A stretch of DNA of 64,000 nt from Vibrio agarivorans (GCF_030409635.1 NZ_JAUFQF010000004.1:654241-718240); one strand, 5' to 3'. Positions 9,872 through 21,352 are shown, numbered from the stretch's first letter. The notes: generated from the letters alone by a model not told the origin. A program made the numbers and translations.

Positions 9872-10005
9872 ACTAAAAATGCATGCTAAACCACGTGTGT
9901 TCAAAAAGAGAGAAACACACTAAACCCGCGTTGCGCATAGATTTGCAGGCGCTGAAGGTGCTCGTTCAAGGAGGGATTTGTCAATAATAGTGATCGCGGT
10001 CACTT

Positions 10006-10584
10006 TTAGAGGCGCAAAAAGTTAGCAAGCAGCTCATGCCCTTGCTCCGTTTTGATCGACTCTGGATGGAACTGCACTGCGTGAATTGGCAACGTATGGT
10101 GCTGATAACCCATAATCTCATCAAACTCCCCTTCCTCAGTTTGTGTCCAAGCAGTCACCTCAAAGCAGCTTGGCAATGACTCTGTGCGCACCACTAAGGA
10201 GTGATAACGCGTCACCGTTAAAGGGTTGTTGAGGCCAGAAAAGACACTTTTACCAATGTGGGAAATAGGTGAGGTTTTACCATGCATAACTTGTCTCGCT
10301 CGCACCACTTCTCCCCCAAATGCCTGCGCAATCGCCTGATGCCCAAGACAGACACCAAGAATGGGCAGCTTGCCACTAAAGTGCTTAATCGCCTCGAGAG
10401 AAATCCCCGCTTCATTGGGTGTACATGGCCCCGGAGAGATAACCAGATGCGAAGGAGCCAGCGCTTCTATACCCTCAAGAGAGATTTCATCATTTCTAAC
10501 CACCTTCACCTCTGCTCCCAGTTCACAAAAGTACTGGTAGAGATTGAAAGTAAAAGAGTCGTAATTATCAATGATGAGTAACAT
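10006..10584 (-). CDS. pabA: Aminodeoxychorismate/anthranilate synthase glutamine amidotransferase
   Basis: This 192-residue class I glutamine amidotransferase shows the nucleophile Cys in LGVCLGHQ and the catalytic His in AVQFHPESI, with the Glu in the same motif. It supplies ammonia to a chorismate-using partner. As a stand-alone subunit next to the ast genes rather than in the trp operon, PabA (folate synthesis, with PabB) is the better name, though some such proteins also serve anthranilate synthase. The start is [12 protein letters not shown], the family N-terminus. Confidence 0.92.
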   Translation of the reverse strand: MLLIIDNYDSFTFNLYQYFCELGAEVKVVRNDEISLEGIEALAPSHLVISPGPCTPNEAGISLEAIKHFSGKLPILGVCLGHQAIAQAFGGEVVRARQVMHGKTSPISHIGKSVFSGLNNPLTVTRYHSLVVRTESLPSCFEVTAWTQTEEGEFDEIMGYQHHTLPIHAVQFHPESIKTEQGHELLANFLRL

Positions 10585-10652
10585 GGTGTGCTGAACTACT
10601 TTGCGAGTGATTTCAGGGCGGTATTTTCCTATCTCTCACACGAAAGGCAAGT

Positions 10653-10682
10653 AAAAAAGGCAGTCATTTTCATGACTGCCTT
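10653..10682 (-). terminator. Terminator of the chemoreceptor gene
   Basis: AAGGCAGTCAT and ATGACTGCCTT form a long perfect stem around a 4-base loop. On the minus strand it is followed by a run of T, so it ends the transcript of the binding protein-chemoreceptor pair. Confidence 0.85.
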
Positions 10683-10699
10683 GAATATTAATAGAACGA

Positions 10700-12175
10700 T
10701 CAGTACTTGAACCTTTCAATCTGACTAGATAGCTGACGACCTACTGAAACAAGCTGGCCGACAACCTCTTCTGCGTGACCACTGTCTTGCTCAAGCTGCT
10801 CTGAGCCTTGTTTTAGGGCTGACATATCATTACTCACCAACTGCGTCACGTTGGATTGCTCTTCACAAGCGCTTGAGATCATAATGACCATATCGTTAAT
10901 ACCTGTCATTTCTGCCGCAATCTGCTCTAGCGCAACACCGGTTTGCTGAGCTTGAGCCATTGTTTGATCCACCATGCCTTTGCTTGATTGCGTTACATTG
11001 AACGACGAATCAGCACGCTGCTGTAACTCTTCAATTATTGACTCAATTTCAGTGGTTGAGTCGTGTGTCTTGCTTGCCAGCGCACGCACTTCATCAGCAA
11101 CAACCGCAAAGCCGCGACCACTTTCGCCCGCTCGTGCCGCTTCGATAGCCGCGTTGAGTGCCAACAAGTTAGTTTGCTCTGCGATGCCTTTGATCACATC
11201 TAGAACACTGCCGATATTGTCACTGGTTTGCTTCAGTGCTGAGACTTCTTCTGCCGTTTTCTCTAGGTTATTCACCAATAGGCCAATGTTATCGATATTG
11301 TCATCGATCGCGCGGCGACTTTGCTCTGCAACGTCACACGCCTCATTTGCTTTAGAGACCGTAGACTCAGTGCTTTTTGCGATCTCTTGCGTTGCAAGAT
11401 CAAGGTGAGAAATATTGGTGGCCGAGCTGCCCGTCAGTTCCATTTGTTGACGGTTGGCAGTGCGACTACGCTCCATCATTGCCGTTACTTCTGAAGACGC
11501 TGAATCGAGAGAGTTTGAAGCCACACTCATATCTTTGATGATGGTTTGAATTGTCTCAATAAAGGCATTAAAACGCGTCGATAGCTGACCAATTTCATCT
11601 TCGCGATCAACAGGAATGCGTGAGGTTAAGTCACCACCACCCGAGGCGATGTCACCCAACACGTTATTTACACGCTGTAGTGGTTGCAAGACTAAACGCT
11701 GCAACACAACAACAGATGCGGCACCAACCAGTGAGATAGTCACCACCATGGTGATAATTGTTTGCCACATTGAGCGCTCCAACGTCTGAGCAATCATCGC
11801 ATCAGATATGCCCACGTTTACCTCACCAATGGGGTTGCCTTCCCAAGCGAGTGGAATGGATAAGCTCTCAACCGCAACTTGATTGGTCGCTGTGCGCGCA
11901 AGCTCACGATTACGGTGATCAACCACCTCAACCGAGGCGATCATTTGATTACCGTTGAAAGAATCAATGATTGATTGGATCACCGCTCGGTCATAAACAT
12001 AAACCGGCTCTTGCAGGATAATGCTTAACTGTTTGGTTAAGTTCTGCTTTTCAGCTGTGAACTCTTCTTTCAGGTTACCGCTGTTGACAGAGTAGAGAAC
12101 CGCGGATACTAGTACCCCAACCAATACAAGAAGCACGGTTAAGAAGGTTAAAATTTTTGCAGTAATAGATTTCAT
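10700..12175 (-). CDS. Methyl-accepting chemotaxis protein
   Basis: This is a 491-residue inner-membrane chemoreceptor. Transmembrane helices lie near residues 7-29 and 135-158, enclosing a small periplasmic domain of about 105 residues. A HAMP domain follows, then the signalling domain with the hairpin tip [19 protein letters not shown]. It has no C-terminal CheR-tether pentapeptide; it ends in QIERFKY. The gene begins 2 bp after the stop of a periplasmic binding-protein gene, so the two are almost certainly co-translated and that protein may present the ligand. The ligand itself is unknown. Confidence 0.93.
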   Translation of the reverse strand: MKSITAKILTFLTVLLVLVGVLVSAVLYSVNSGNLKEEFTAEKQNLTKQLSIILQEPVYVYDRAVIQSIIDSFNGNQMIASVEVVDHRNRELARTATNQVAVESLSIPLAWEGNPIGEVNVGISDAMIAQTLERSMWQTIITMVVTISLVGAASVVVLQRLVLQPLQRVNNVLGDIASGGGDLTSRIPVDREDEIGQLSTRFNAFIETIQTIIKDMSVASNSLDSASSEVTAMMERSRTANRQQMELTGSSATNISHLDLATQEIAKSTESTVSKANEACDVAEQSRRAIDDNIDNIGLLVNNLEKTAEEVSALKQTSDNIGSVLDVIKGIAEQTNLLALNAAIEAARAGESGRGFAVVADEVRALASKTHDSTTEIESIIEELQQRADSSFNVTQSSKGMVDQTMAQAQQTGVALEQIAAEMTGINDMVIMISSACEEQSNVTQLVSNDMSALKQGSEQLEQDSGHAEEVVGQLVSVGRQLSSQIERFKY

Positions 12176-12177
12176 TA

Positions 12178-13029
12178 TTATTGTGCCCCTTTCAATGGGT
12201 CATACCAAAACTGAGTCGGAATGTTACGTGTCGCCGGTGAGACGCTCGGGTTTTCTAAATCGAAAATAGTACGGTCTTGCAACTTTGCTAGACGAAGCGC
12301 TTGAGCCACCTCTGTATCATCAAAGAACATGCGTTCATAAGTGCCATCTTCAAACATCTCATACAGAATCTCTTGAATATGAGTCGCAAGCTCTGGGTTG
12401 TTCTTTGCAGTAAAGAAGAAGAACGGCATCTTGTAACGCAACATCACATACTCATCTACCGTAAGGTTGTACTGCTTTTGCGCCACAATCTCAGTAAAAG
12501 GTTCAAAGACACCGCGCGGGAAGTAGTCACAACGCCCTCCTTCGAGCATTGGAAACATATTCGGGTACTTCAGACTCTGCGCAGTCTTGATCCCATTCGA
12601 TTCCAAAATATCGGTATCGGGCCATGCACGCCCCTGACAAGCCGTTAAGGACTTAAGTTGATCGACACGTGTTATGCCAGCAAAGGTATTGGCTTTATCT
12701 GAACGGACAATGCCCAAACGCATACCAAGCAATCCACGATAGATAGGAAAGTAGATCGGACTCATCGTACTTTCATTGTCTAGCGATGTTGCTACATACG
12801 TAATGTGCAGATGACCACTATCCAAATCTTCAATCATCTTGGCGGTGTTTGGATCACCAGCATTACCGTAGTAATGACTTATGCTGTCGAATCGATCGCT
12901 ACGATTAACAATCTCTTTAAATATCAACTGCATAAGCTTGTCTTCACCCGGTTTACCCGGAACAAGCAAAGGCTCAGCTTGTGTGGATGTCACGAATGAC
13001 AGCAACAACAAACCTATTATTTTGTTCAT
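12178..13029 (-). CDS. Periplasmic substrate-binding-like protein paired with a chemoreceptor
   Basis: The chosen start (ATG at 13029) follows a GGGGGAAA ribosome site and gives a clean signal peptide, [18 protein letters not shown], with cleavage near residue 18; an in-frame start at 13089 would add 20 unlikely residues. The 283-residue product resembles type 2 periplasmic binding proteins of the family 3 / phosphonate type. It has two Cys residues, in LTACQGRAW and GGRCDYF, that could form a disulfide. There are no ABC transporter genes beside it. It is followed 2 bp later by a chemoreceptor gene, pointing to a sensory rather than transport role. The substrate is unknown. Confidence 0.82.
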   Translation of the reverse strand: MNKIIGLLLLSFVTSTQAEPLLVPGKPGEDKLMQLIFKEIVNRSDRFDSISHYYGNAGDPNTAKMIEDLDSGHLHITYVATSLDNESTMSPIYFPIYRGLLGMRLGIVRSDKANTFAGITRVDQLKSLTACQGRAWPDTDILESNGIKTAQSLKYPNMFPMLEGGRCDYFPRGVFEPFTEIVAQKQYNLTVDEYVMLRYKMPFFFFTAKNNPELATHIQEILYEMFEDGTYERMFFDDTEVAQALRLAKLQDRTIFDLENPSVSPATRNIPTQFWYDPLKGAQ

Positions 13030-13235
13030 CTTGTTTCCCCCGATAAACAATAAAATGTAACTTTTTACCGTATCGGCGCCGGACAGCAAAACTTAAACAA
13101 AAATGTAATATAGTTTCGACAAATGCATTCAATTAAAAACATTCCTTTACCAATACCTCCACAGGTAAAGAACAACTCCTATGCTCACTCTCTTACCCGC
13201 CTGCCTGTAGCTATATAACGACAAAACAAAGGACG

Positions 13236-13266
13236 AAAAAAAAACGCAGACCGAAGTCTGCGCTTT
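13236..13266 (-). terminator. Terminator of pfkA
   Basis: CGCAGAC and GTCTGCG pair around a CGAA tetraloop (TTCG on the minus strand). A long A-run on the plus strand becomes the U-tract for the minus-strand pfkA transcript. Confidence 0.9.
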
Positions 13267-13291
13267 TACAATCAATTAAGCGGTATGGCGA

Positions 13292-14532
<1,241 letters not shown>

Positions 14533-15441
14533 CTACCACCCCTTTGCTTTCTGCCCTCGCTCTGCACCAATCACAACGGAGTATGGGTCTTGGTGGATAA
14601 TAATGTCAGCATCCGGGAACAAATTCAGCAACCTATCTTCAACTCGGTCTGATATTTCATGCGCCTTGATAAGCGGCATCGTATCTTCAAGCTCTAGGTG
14701 CAACTGAATAAACCGTGTAGGTCCAGATAAACGAGTCCGCACTTGGTGCACACCGAGCACTCCCTCTTCTAAACGACACGCTTGATGTATCTGTTCAATT
14801 TCACTATCAGGTAGCTTATGGTCAAGCAAGGTTTGAATCGCCTCACGTGCCATCTTATATGCGCTATATAGAATGAATACGCCGATAGCAACGGCAAAAA
14901 TCGCATCCGCTTGAGTAAACCCAAACCAACTTAAACCCAACGCCAGCATAATCGCGGCGTTCATATACAGATCGGATTGATAGTGCAGAGAATCAGCGGC
15001 GATAGCCTGACTGCCAGTTTGCTTTACCACATACTGCTGAAAACGAACCAGACCGAGCGTCACGATCATCGCAAACAAGCTGACATAAACACCGAGTTCG
15101 GGGGAGTCTAGTTGATGTGGGCGGAAGAAGCGGTCGATACCACTCAAGATGAGGAAACAAGCAGAGCCAGAAATGAACATCGCTTGCGCGAGAGCGGCAA
15201 GAGATTCGGCCTTGCCGTGGCCAAAGGTATGCTCTTTATCGGCGGGCTGCAGCGCATAGCGCACCACTAGCAAGTTCACGAATGAGGCTGCGATATCAAG
15301 TAACGAGTCGATCACCGAGGCAAGCAGGCTGACCGAACCGGTCATCCACCACACAATGACCTTAATGATCAGTAGAAAGGTTGCAACGGTTGTCGCTGCA
15401 TAAGCCGCCAGTGTGACAAGGCGGGCATACTCTTTTTTCAT
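14533..15441 (-). CDS. fieF: Cation diffusion facilitator FieF (zinc/iron efflux)
   Basis: This 302-residue inner-membrane transporter has six predicted membrane helices followed by a cytoplasmic domain of about 90 residues. Metal-site residues of the family are visible: DSLLD in helix 2 and HYQSD in helix 5, plus His/Asp residues in the C-terminal domain (DADIIIHQDP). It exports divalent cations such as zinc and ferrous iron using the proton gradient. It lies downstream of cpxP, separated by a hairpin; the fieF-cpxP-cpxRA neighbourhood is also found in enterics. Confidence 0.95.
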   Translation of the reverse strand: MKKEYARLVTLAAYAATTVATFLLIIKVIVWWMTGSVSLLASVIDSLLDIAASFVNLLVVRYALQPADKEHTFGHGKAESLAALAQAMFISGSACFLILSGIDRFFRPHQLDSPELGVYVSLFAMIVTLGLVRFQQYVVKQTGSQAIAADSLHYQSDLYMNAAIMLALGLSWFGFTQADAIFAVAIGVFILYSAYKMAREAIQTLLDHKLPDSEIEQIHQACRLEEGVLGVHQVRTRLSGPTRFIQLHLELEDTMPLIKAHEISDRVEDRLLNLFPDADIIIHQDPYSVVIGAERGQKAKGW

Positions 15442-15502
15442 TGTCCATAAATAGGTTAAGTATCCTGGCGAAAGATTATACCCCTAAATTGGTTTCTTGT
15501 TA

Positions 15503-15543
15503 TTAAAAAAGTGACCAATTTAACAGCGTTAAACCGGTCACTA
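15503..15543 (-). terminator. Terminator after cpxP
   Basis: AGTGACC and GGTCACT form the outer stem, with TTTAAC/GTTAAA pairing inside. An A-run on the plus strand supplies the U-tract for the minus-strand cpxP transcript. Confidence 0.75.
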
Positions 15544-15568
15544 GAGGGATTAGAGTGTTAAAAACTCA

Positions 15569-16078
15569 TTAGCTGTCAGCTTTGGCGCGACGTTGCTGTT
15601 TCTTTTCCATCTTCGCTTTGCACTCTTGCATACGCTCTTCTTGAGCCTCGAAGAACTGCTCACGCTGCTCTGCTGTTAAGATTTGCAGCATCTCATGCTT
15701 TTTCTCCATCATCGCAACGCGGCGCTGGGTTTGTTTCTCAACCATGGTTGAGGCCAGCTCTTGTGCTTGTGCTTCATCGAATGTGTCACTGAGCATCAGT
15801 GCTTTCATTTGTGCTTTATGCGCATCACGCTGAGCTTGATTTGCTTCACGGTTCGCTTGACGCTCATCGCGCTCTGCTTTATTCGCTTCACGTAGCTCTT
15901 GTAGTTGCGTTTTTTGCTCTTCAGTTAGGTCAAGCTGCTTCATTACACCACGATCACCGCCACACTTTGCTTTGCCACCGTGTCCACCATTTGGACCACC
16001 AAAAGCCCAAGCACTTGCTGCACTTAGAGATAGCGGAAGAGCCACAGCTGCTACTAACCATTTGTTTGCTTTTTTCAT
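15569..16078 (-). CDS. cpxP: CpxP/Spy-family periplasmic protein
   Basis: The product has 169 residues with a signal peptide ending near residue 25 (SAWAFGG). Two LTxxQ repeats, LTEEQKTQL and LTAEQREQF, define the CpxP/Spy family, and the middle is a highly charged helix rich in Gln, Glu, Arg and Lys. CpxP binds the sensor domain of CpxA, lowers its activity and acts as a periplasmic chaperone. It is transcribed away from cpxRA, and the shared gap contains a CpxR box. Confidence 0.9.
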   Translation of the reverse strand: MKKANKWLVAAVALPLSLSAASAWAFGGPNGGHGGKAKCGGDRGVMKQLDLTEEQKTQLQELREANKAERDERQANREANQAQRDAHKAQMKALMLSDTFDEAQAQELASTMVEKQTQRRVAMMEKKHEMLQILTAEQREQFFEAQEERMQECKAKMEKKQQRRAKADS

Positions 16079-16145
16079 CTTTGTGTCCTCATGTTTTGTT
16101 CAATTATCGCCTCTTGGCGCTTGAGTTAAGATTAGCCCCTGCTAA

Positions 16146-16192
16146 GTAAAGCAACGTTTAGTGAACGTAAAGAAAAGTAAATAGAGCGTAAA
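16146..16192. promoter_or_regulatory. CpxR box and phased GTAAA repeats
   Basis: The sequence GTAAAGAAAAGTAAA at 16167-16181 is a perfect match to the CpxR consensus GTAAA-N5-GTAAA. Two more GTAAA copies lie at 16146 and 16188. The four copies start 21, 10 and 11 bp apart, so all lie on nearly the same DNA face. The cluster is between the divergent cpxP and cpxR genes and can serve both. Confidence 0.85.
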
Positions 16193-16262
16193 CCTCTCAA
16201 CATGGCTACGGGTTTATCAGTAAACTAAATAGGACAAGACTGACTTTAGTAGGCGAGCAAGC

Positions 16263-16955
16263 ATGAACCACATTCTATTGATTGATGATGATATTGAACT
16301 GACATCACTCCTAACGGAAGTTCTAAGCTTTGAGGGATTTCAGGTCAGTGAAGCCAACGATGGTGAGGCTGGCCTTGCCGCGCTTGATGCGAGCGTTGAT
16401 CTCATTCTTCTTGATGTCATGATGCCTAAACTCAATGGTATCGAGACCCTAAAGCAGCTAAGAGCCAACTGGGAAACGCCAGTATTAATGTTAACAGCAA
16501 AAGGCGAAGAGATTGACCGTGTCATCGGTCTTGAGCTTGGCGCTGATGACTATCTGCCTAAACCTTTTAGCGACCGTGAACTGCTTGCTCGAATCAAAGC
16601 GATTTTGCGCCGAACGAGCAAAGACGAAAATAAAAAAAGCGCCTCAAAAGACTGCAATGAATACCTTAACATCGTCACTTACCCAGGTAAGCAAGAGGCT
16701 TATATCGATGAGCAGTTGCTGGACTTAACCACTACTGAATTTGCACTACTCGACTATTTTATCCAACACCCCGGAGATGTGTTGACTAAAGAAGCCTTGA
16801 GTTTAGAAGTACTCGGCAAACGTCTCGCGGCCTTTGATCGAGCGGTTGACATGCATGTGTCTAACTTACGTAAGAAACTGGCGCAATCTGGCGAAGGTCG
16901 CACTCTGATTAAAACCCTTCGCGGACGCGGCTATATGCTGGTTGAGGGTGATTAA
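16263..16955 (+). CDS. cpxR: Envelope stress response regulator CpxR
   Basis: This is a 230-residue OmpR-family response regulator. The receiver domain has the acidic pair in LIDDD, the phosphorylated Asp in LILLDVMMP and the conserved Lys in YLPKPF. The C-terminal winged helix contains RAVDMHVSNLRKKL. It is phosphorylated by CpxA and activates envelope protein-folding genes. Its TAA stop overlaps the cpxA ATG by one base (TAATG). Confidence 0.97.
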   Translation: MNHILLIDDDIELTSLLTEVLSFEGFQVSEANDGEAGLAALDASVDLILLDVMMPKLNGIETLKQLRANWETPVLMLTAKGEEIDRVIGLELGADDYLPKPFSDRELLARIKAILRRTSKDENKKSASKDCNEYLNIVTYPGKQEAYIDEQLLDLTTTEFALLDYFIQHPGDVLTKEALSLEVLGKRLAAFDRAVDMHVSNLRKKLAQSGEGRTLIKTLRGRGYMLVEGD

Positions 16956-18331
16956 TGAGATTACCTAAGTTCAGCAGCCTATATGGTCGTATCTTTGCCA
17001 TTTTCTGGTTTACCATCATGCTGGTCGTCATCGCCGTGCTCTCATTGCCACACCTTGACCCACGTAAGGTGCGTGATCTCACGACCGAGCATGCCCAAAG
17101 ATTAGATCGTTTAGCGCGCAATGTAGAAAACCACTACCGAATGACTACGGATCTCGACGTTATCATCGAAGATTTCAATCAACAGCTAAACACCTCTCGT
17201 CACCGTAAGCCTTCCCTCTATCTGGTTGATGGTGAAGGCAATATTTTGACTCAAGGTGATCGCTCTGATTACAAACGTAAGGTGTTAAAGAACTTTGTCT
17301 CAAGCACTGACCTACCGGAAAAAGCGCAGCAACGGCTTTACGGACAATGGATGCTGGCCGGCCCAGTGGAGGTTGAACTGGCAGACCAGCAGTTACAACT
17401 CTACATGGGGCTACGTTGGAACGAGCCACCACCGTATTTAATTCGCCTATTTGATAAGCCTTTCCAACTGTTGATGGTTGTCATGGCAGTCAGTACGCCA
17501 CTGCTACTTTGGCTCGCTTGGGCATTGAGTCAACCTGCTCGCCGTCTAGAGCAGGCGGCAAGGCGTGTCGCCAAAGGGGAATTTGTTGAAGACCCTAAAC
17601 TCGAACAGGGCACGCGAGAGTTTCGTCAAGCCGGCCAAAGTTTTAACCAGATGGTCGACGCAGTAAATGCGATGATCAGTGGTCAGCAACGCCTACTCTC
17701 TGATATTTCTCATGAGCTACGCTCCCCGTTGACACGATTACGCATGGCCTCTGCGCTTGCACAACGTAAACAAGGAGAGAGCAGTGAGTTAACGCGTATC
17801 GATACGGAAGCGCAAAGGCTTGAGCAGATGATCTCAGAGTTACTTTCCCTCTCTCGCATGCAGATGGACTCACACCTAAGTCGAGAGCAGCAGCCGTTAA
17901 GCAGTCTGTGGGAAGGACTTTTGGACGATGCCCAATTTGAAGCAGAACAGTCAGGCAAAGCACTTAACTTTAATGCTATTCCTGAGCAAAGTATCTCTGG
18001 CAACCCGAAGCTACTCATCAGTGCGGTTGAAAATGTCACACGCAATGCCATTCGCTATGCTGAACGAGTGATTCAAGTACACTTCAGTATTGAAAAGGAA
18101 TCCATAGTCATCACCATCGATGATGATGGTGCTGGCGTGCCGGATGACCAACTTGACCAGATTTTCCGCCCTTTCTATCGCGTCTCGACAGCGCGTGACA
18201 GAGATTCCGGAGGAACAGGATTGGGCCTTGCAATTACTGAGAGCGCTATCCGCCAACACAATGGCAAAATCGAAGCGCAACCAAGCCCACTTGGCGGCTT
18301 ACGCGTTATCATCTCATTGCCACTTGGCTAG
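16955..18331 (+). CDS. cpxA: Envelope stress sensor histidine kinase CpxA
   Basis: This 458-residue inner-membrane sensor kinase has helices near residues 9-30 and 170-190, with a periplasmic sensor domain between them. A HAMP domain follows, then the H-box SDISHELRSPLTRLR, the N-box around NVTRNAIRYA and the G-box GTGLGLAI. It senses misfolded envelope proteins and is restrained by CpxP. It is coupled to cpxR by overlapping stop and start. Confidence 0.97.
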   Translation: MRLPKFSSLYGRIFAIFWFTIMLVVIAVLSLPHLDPRKVRDLTTEHAQRLDRLARNVENHYRMTTDLDVIIEDFNQQLNTSRHRKPSLYLVDGEGNILTQGDRSDYKRKVLKNFVSSTDLPEKAQQRLYGQWMLAGPVEVELADQQLQLYMGLRWNEPPPYLIRLFDKPFQLLMVVMAVSTPLLLWLAWALSQPARRLEQAARRVAKGEFVEDPKLEQGTREFRQAGQSFNQMVDAVNAMISGQQRLLSDISHELRSPLTRLRMASALAQRKQGESSELTRIDTEAQRLEQMISELLSLSRMQMDSHLSREQQPLSSLWEGLLDDAQFEAEQSGKALNFNAIPEQSISGNPKLLISAVENVTRNAIRYAERVIQVHFSIEKESIVITIDDDGAGVPDDQLDQIFRPFYRVSTARDRDSGGTGLGLAITESAIRQHNGKIEAQPSPLGGLRVIISLPLG

Positions 18332-18429
18332 CTCTCTTGCAGCGAAATTGCTGACAATGCTATTCTTCGACCACTCTTGGGGTAACGAACGCCGTTACCC
18401 CTACCACTTTTTACAATAAGTCGACTGAT

Positions 18430-18906
18430 ATGTTTGATATTGCTCTATACGAACCTGAGATCGCTCCGAACACGGGGAACATCATCCGTTTATGTGCCAA
18501 CTGCGGAGCGAACCTGCACCTTATTGAACCGCTTGGCTTTGATCTTGAAGAGAAGAAAGTGCGCCGTGCGGGTCTTGATTATCATGACCTTGCCCGCGTG
18601 ACTCGCCACAAAAACCTCCAAGCATTTCTCGACTTTTTAGACGCTCGCGATAGTGATTACCGCCTATTTGCCTGCACGACGAAAACCACGGGTCATCATG
18701 TTGACCCTAGCTATCGCCAAGGTGATGTGTTGCTGTTTGGTCCAGAAACGCGCGGCTTGCCTGCTGAGGTGATTGAAAGCTTACCAATGGAACAACGTAT
18801 CCGTATTCCAATGATGCCAGATGCACGTAGCTTAAACCTCTCCAACGCGGCGGCTATCATTGCTTTTGAAGCTTGGAGACAGATGGGATTTGAAGGTGCA
18901 GTATAG
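18430..18906 (+). CDS. trmL: tRNA (cytidine(34)-2'-O)-methyltransferase
   Basis: This 158-residue SPOUT-class methyltransferase has the knotted C-terminal motifs [10 protein letters not shown] and [15 protein letters not shown] that bind S-adenosylmethionine. TrmL methylates the 2'-O of the wobble base in tRNA-Leu species. The N-terminus [17 protein letters not shown] is typical. It follows cpxA by 98 bp and is closed by a strong terminator. Confidence 0.97.
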   Translation: MFDIALYEPEIAPNTGNIIRLCANCGANLHLIEPLGFDLEEKKVRRAGLDYHDLARVTRHKNLQAFLDFLDARDSDYRLFACTTKTTGHHVDPSYRQGDVLLFGPETRGLPAEVIESLPMEQRIRIPMMPDARSLNLSNAAAIIAFEAWRQMGFEGAV

Positions 18907-18948
18907 CGCCTTAATCAGCGCCTAAAGCGATGGTGTCGACAAAAACAA

Positions 18949-18980
18949 AAAGGCCGCACTCAACTCAGAGTGCGGCCTTT
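18949..18980. terminator. Bidirectional terminator between trmL and fxsA
   Basis: AAAGGCCGCACTC and GAGTGCGGCCTTT form a 13-bp stem, with A-rich and T-rich flanks. It sits between two converging genes and can end both. Confidence 0.9.
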
Positions 18981-19011
18981 ATTCATCTTAACAGCTTAAG
19001 ATTTCGTCCGA

Positions 19012-19533
19012 TCAGTTTAAACGGTTGTTGTTGTTCTGATCGTCATCTTTGTTTTCATACTCTCCCTCAAACGTGTTGCCCTGTTGGTCTTGGTCACGCT
19101 CGAATGGGTTGTGTTGTGAAAACGGGTCTTGACCAAAGCCACCACTAAAGCCGCCTGACTGGAAACCGCCCGCTTGATTGACCACCATTTTTGTCATCAA
19201 GAACTTCGCTAGAGCTGCTCGCGGCGCTGGCAGTAGAACAATCATGCCCATTGCATCGGTCATAAAGCCGGGAGTGAGTAGCAATACGCCACATACTGCC
19301 AACATCACCCCTTCCAGTATCTGCTGAGCAGGTAACTCACCTTGCTCTAAACGTGATTGCACCGATAGCAGGGTTTGAATGCCCTGTGAACGAACTAATG
19401 ATGCACCAATGATGGCCGTCAGCAGCACCAAAGCGATTGTTGGCCACATACCAATCACACCACCTACTTGCACAAATAAGGCAATCTCAATGATCGGTAC
19501 AAAAATAAACGCTATCAATAAAATGGGAAACAC
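19012..19533 (-). CDS. fxsA: FxsA family membrane protein
   Basis: The protein has 173 residues with two to three hydrophobic helices in the first 100 residues, the FxsA-family pattern (FVPIIEIALFVQVGGVIG). The C-terminal tail is rich in Gly, Phe, Gln and Asn (FQSGGFSGGFGQ and a terminal run of Asn). FxsA is an inner-membrane protein that in E. coli modifies exclusion of phage T7 by the F factor; its normal role is unclear. It lies upstream of and divergent from aspA. Confidence 0.92.
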   Translation of the reverse strand: MFPILLIAFIFVPIIEIALFVQVGGVIGMWPTIALVLLTAIIGASLVRSQGIQTLLSVQSRLEQGELPAQQILEGVMLAVCGVLLLTPGFMTDAMGMIVLLPAPRAALAKFLMTKMVVNQAGGFQSGGFSGGFGQDPFSQHNPFERDQDQQGNTFEGEYENKDDDQNNNNRLN

Positions 19534-19900
19534 ACTTTTCTCCTAATTAACCCTTTCAGTGTAAGACACTTTGTTGGCCTTAGTGGGTTATTGTCTTTGT
19601 CAGCTCCCTATAGACTCTGGGCACCGACTACAATTATCAAGTCTTTGTGCACTAAAATGACCGAAAAGCCACTATTTCGTTACGCTTTTTAGTGTTATGC
19701 AACAAAATAACAGTACCCAGCAAAATTAGCGGTAAAAAAGTGATCAAAATTACTATTTTTAACTGTTGGTTTCAGTATCATTAGCGGGCGAAAGTCGAGG
19801 ACTGATTTTCAGCCACTTATTCTGCCGAAGGGATTCAATAAACGCAGAGTTGGCTAACAATAATTATATTTGTTAGAACAATTATCTGAGGATCCCGGAC
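19534..19900. promoter_or_regulatory. Divergent promoter region of fxsA and aspA
   Basis: This 367-bp gap has no gene. It is AT-rich and holds a CRP/FNR-like palindrome at 19739-19754. The aspA ribosome site (TGAGGA) lies just before 19901. Confidence 0.5.
19739..19754 (+). promoter_or_regulatory. Candidate CRP/FNR-type site upstream of aspA
   Basis: AGTGA-TCAAAA-TTACT matches TGTGA-N6-TCACA at 7 of 10 fixed positions, and it contains a TGATC half-site like that of FNR. E. coli aspA and dcu genes are controlled by CRP and FNR, so the location about 150 bp before aspA is reasonable. Confidence 0.35.
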
Positions 19901-21352
19901 ATGGCCAAGACAAACACTTGCAATAACCAAGCTCAACTAGCCACCCGTGTCGAAGAAGATCTACTGGGACAGCGCCATGTCCCTGCTGATGCTTACTATG
20001 GCATTCACACCCTACGTGCAATTGAAAACTTCAATATCTCGAACGTCACCATCTCTGACGTGCCTGAGTTTGTCAAAGGCATGGTCATGACCAAAAAAGC
20101 GGCGACACTAGCTAACAAAGAGCTTGGTGTTATCCCAAAAGAGGTCGCTAACCATATTATCCAAGCTTGTGATGTGATTCTTGAGACAGGCAAATGCATG
20201 GATCAGTTCCCATCAGACGTATTTCAAGGTGGTGCTGGCACATCAGTAAACATGAACACCAACGAGGTGATTGCCAACGTCGCACTTGAGCTAATGGGCG
20301 AAGAAAAAGGTCGCTATGACCTCATCAACCCAAATGATCATGTCAACAAGAGCCAATCAACCAACTGTGCTTACCCTACTGGTTTCCGTATTGCGGTATT
20401 CAACAGTATTCGCCAAGTCATTGAAGCGATTGAATACCTTAAAGGCGCATTCGATGCCAAGAGCGATGAATTCAAATCGATTCTAAAAATGGGTCGAACC
20501 CAGCTTCAAGACGCCGTGCCTATGACGGTCGGTCAAGAGTTCCACGCTTGGTCTGTGACACTTAACGAAGAAATCAAAAACCTTGATTACACCTCAAAGC
20601 TACTGCTTGAAGTGAACTTAGGTGCGACTGCCATTGGAACCGGTTTAAATGCAGCGCAAGGCTATCAAGAGCTGGCAGTAAAACACCTTGCTCAAGTCAC
20701 TGGCCATGATGTAGTGGCAGCGGAAGATTTGATTGAAGCGACCTCTGACTGCGGTGCATACGTAATGACTCATGGTGCTCTGAAACGCCTAGCGGTCAAG
20801 CTGTCTAAGATCTGTAATGACTTGCGCCTGCTCTCTTCTGGTCCTCGCGCTGGTTTTAATGAATTAAACCTCCCTGAGCTACAAGCGGGCTCGTCTATCA
20901 TGCCTGCGAAAGTAAACCCGGTTGTACCTGAAGTGGTGAATCAGGTGTGCTTTAAAGTCATGGGCAACGACAACACCATTTCAATCGCAGCGGAAGGCGG
21001 TCAGTTACAACTTAATGTGATGGAGCCAGTCATCGCACAAAGCATGTTCGAATCACTCTCTATCCTGACTAATGCCTGTATTAATCTACGCGACAAGTGC
21101 GTCAGTGGCATTACGGTGAATAAAGAAGTGTGTGAGAACTACGTTTACAACTCTATCGGTATCGTTACTTATCTCAATCCATACATCGGTCATCACGAGG
21201 GTGACATTGTGGGTAAGATCTGTGCAGAAACCGGCAAGAGCGTGCGTGAAGTCGTTCTTGAACGTGGCTTACTGACGGCTGAAGAGCTTGACGACATTCT
21301 GTCTGTTGAGAACTTCATGCAGCCTACATACAAAGCCAAGCGTTACGAGTAA
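19901..21352 (+). CDS. aspA: Aspartate ammonia-lyase
   Basis: This 483-residue member of the fumarase/aspartase superfamily converts aspartate to fumarate and ammonia. The signature loop [12 protein letters not shown] is present, as are the substrate-site segments [13 protein letters not shown] and NKSQSTN. It is followed by a C4-dicarboxylate exchanger gene, and together they support aspartate/fumarate use, typically during anaerobic growth. A hairpin after the stop may partly separate the two genes. Confidence 0.97.
   Translation: MAKTNTCNNQAQLATRVEEDLLGQRHVPADAYYGIHTLRAIENFNISNVTISDVPEFVKGMVMTKKAATLANKELGVIPKEVANHIIQACDVILETGKCMDQFPSDVFQGGAGTSVNMNTNEVIANVALELMGEEKGRYDLINPNDHVNKSQSTNCAYPTGFRIAVFNSIRQVIEAIEYLKGAFDAKSDEFKSILKMGRTQLQDAVPMTVGQEFHAWSVTLNEEIKNLDYTSKLLLEVNLGATAIGTGLNAAQGYQELAVKHLAQVTGHDVVAAEDLIEATSDCGAYVMTHGALKRLAVKLSKICNDLRLLSSGPRAGFNELNLPELQAGSSIMPAKVNPVVPEVVNQVCFKVMGNDNTISIAAEGGQLQLNVMEPVIAQSMFESLSILTNACINLRDKCVSGITVNKEVCENYVYNSIGIVTYLNPYIGHHEGDIVGKICAETGKSVREVVLERGLLTAEELDDILSVENFMQPTYKAKRYE

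Larger units (their letters stand above)
9479..10005. promoter_or_regulatory. Regulatory gap upstream of argD-astA-astD
   Basis: No gene is visible in this 527-bp AT-rich stretch between argD/astC and pabA, both on the minus strand. It holds a group of ATTCA-containing ArgR-box-like sequences at 9627-9720 and a further one at 9858-9871, annotated separately. A short stem (AGTGATC/GGTCACT, 9989-10004) follows directly on the pabA stop and may end the pabA transcript weakly. Confidence 0.6.

Noticed and set aside
13030..13089. Upstream in-frame start for the periplasmic binding protein gene.
   Set aside because: It would bury the signal peptide 20 residues inside and lacks the GGGGGA ribosome site found before the ATG at 13029.
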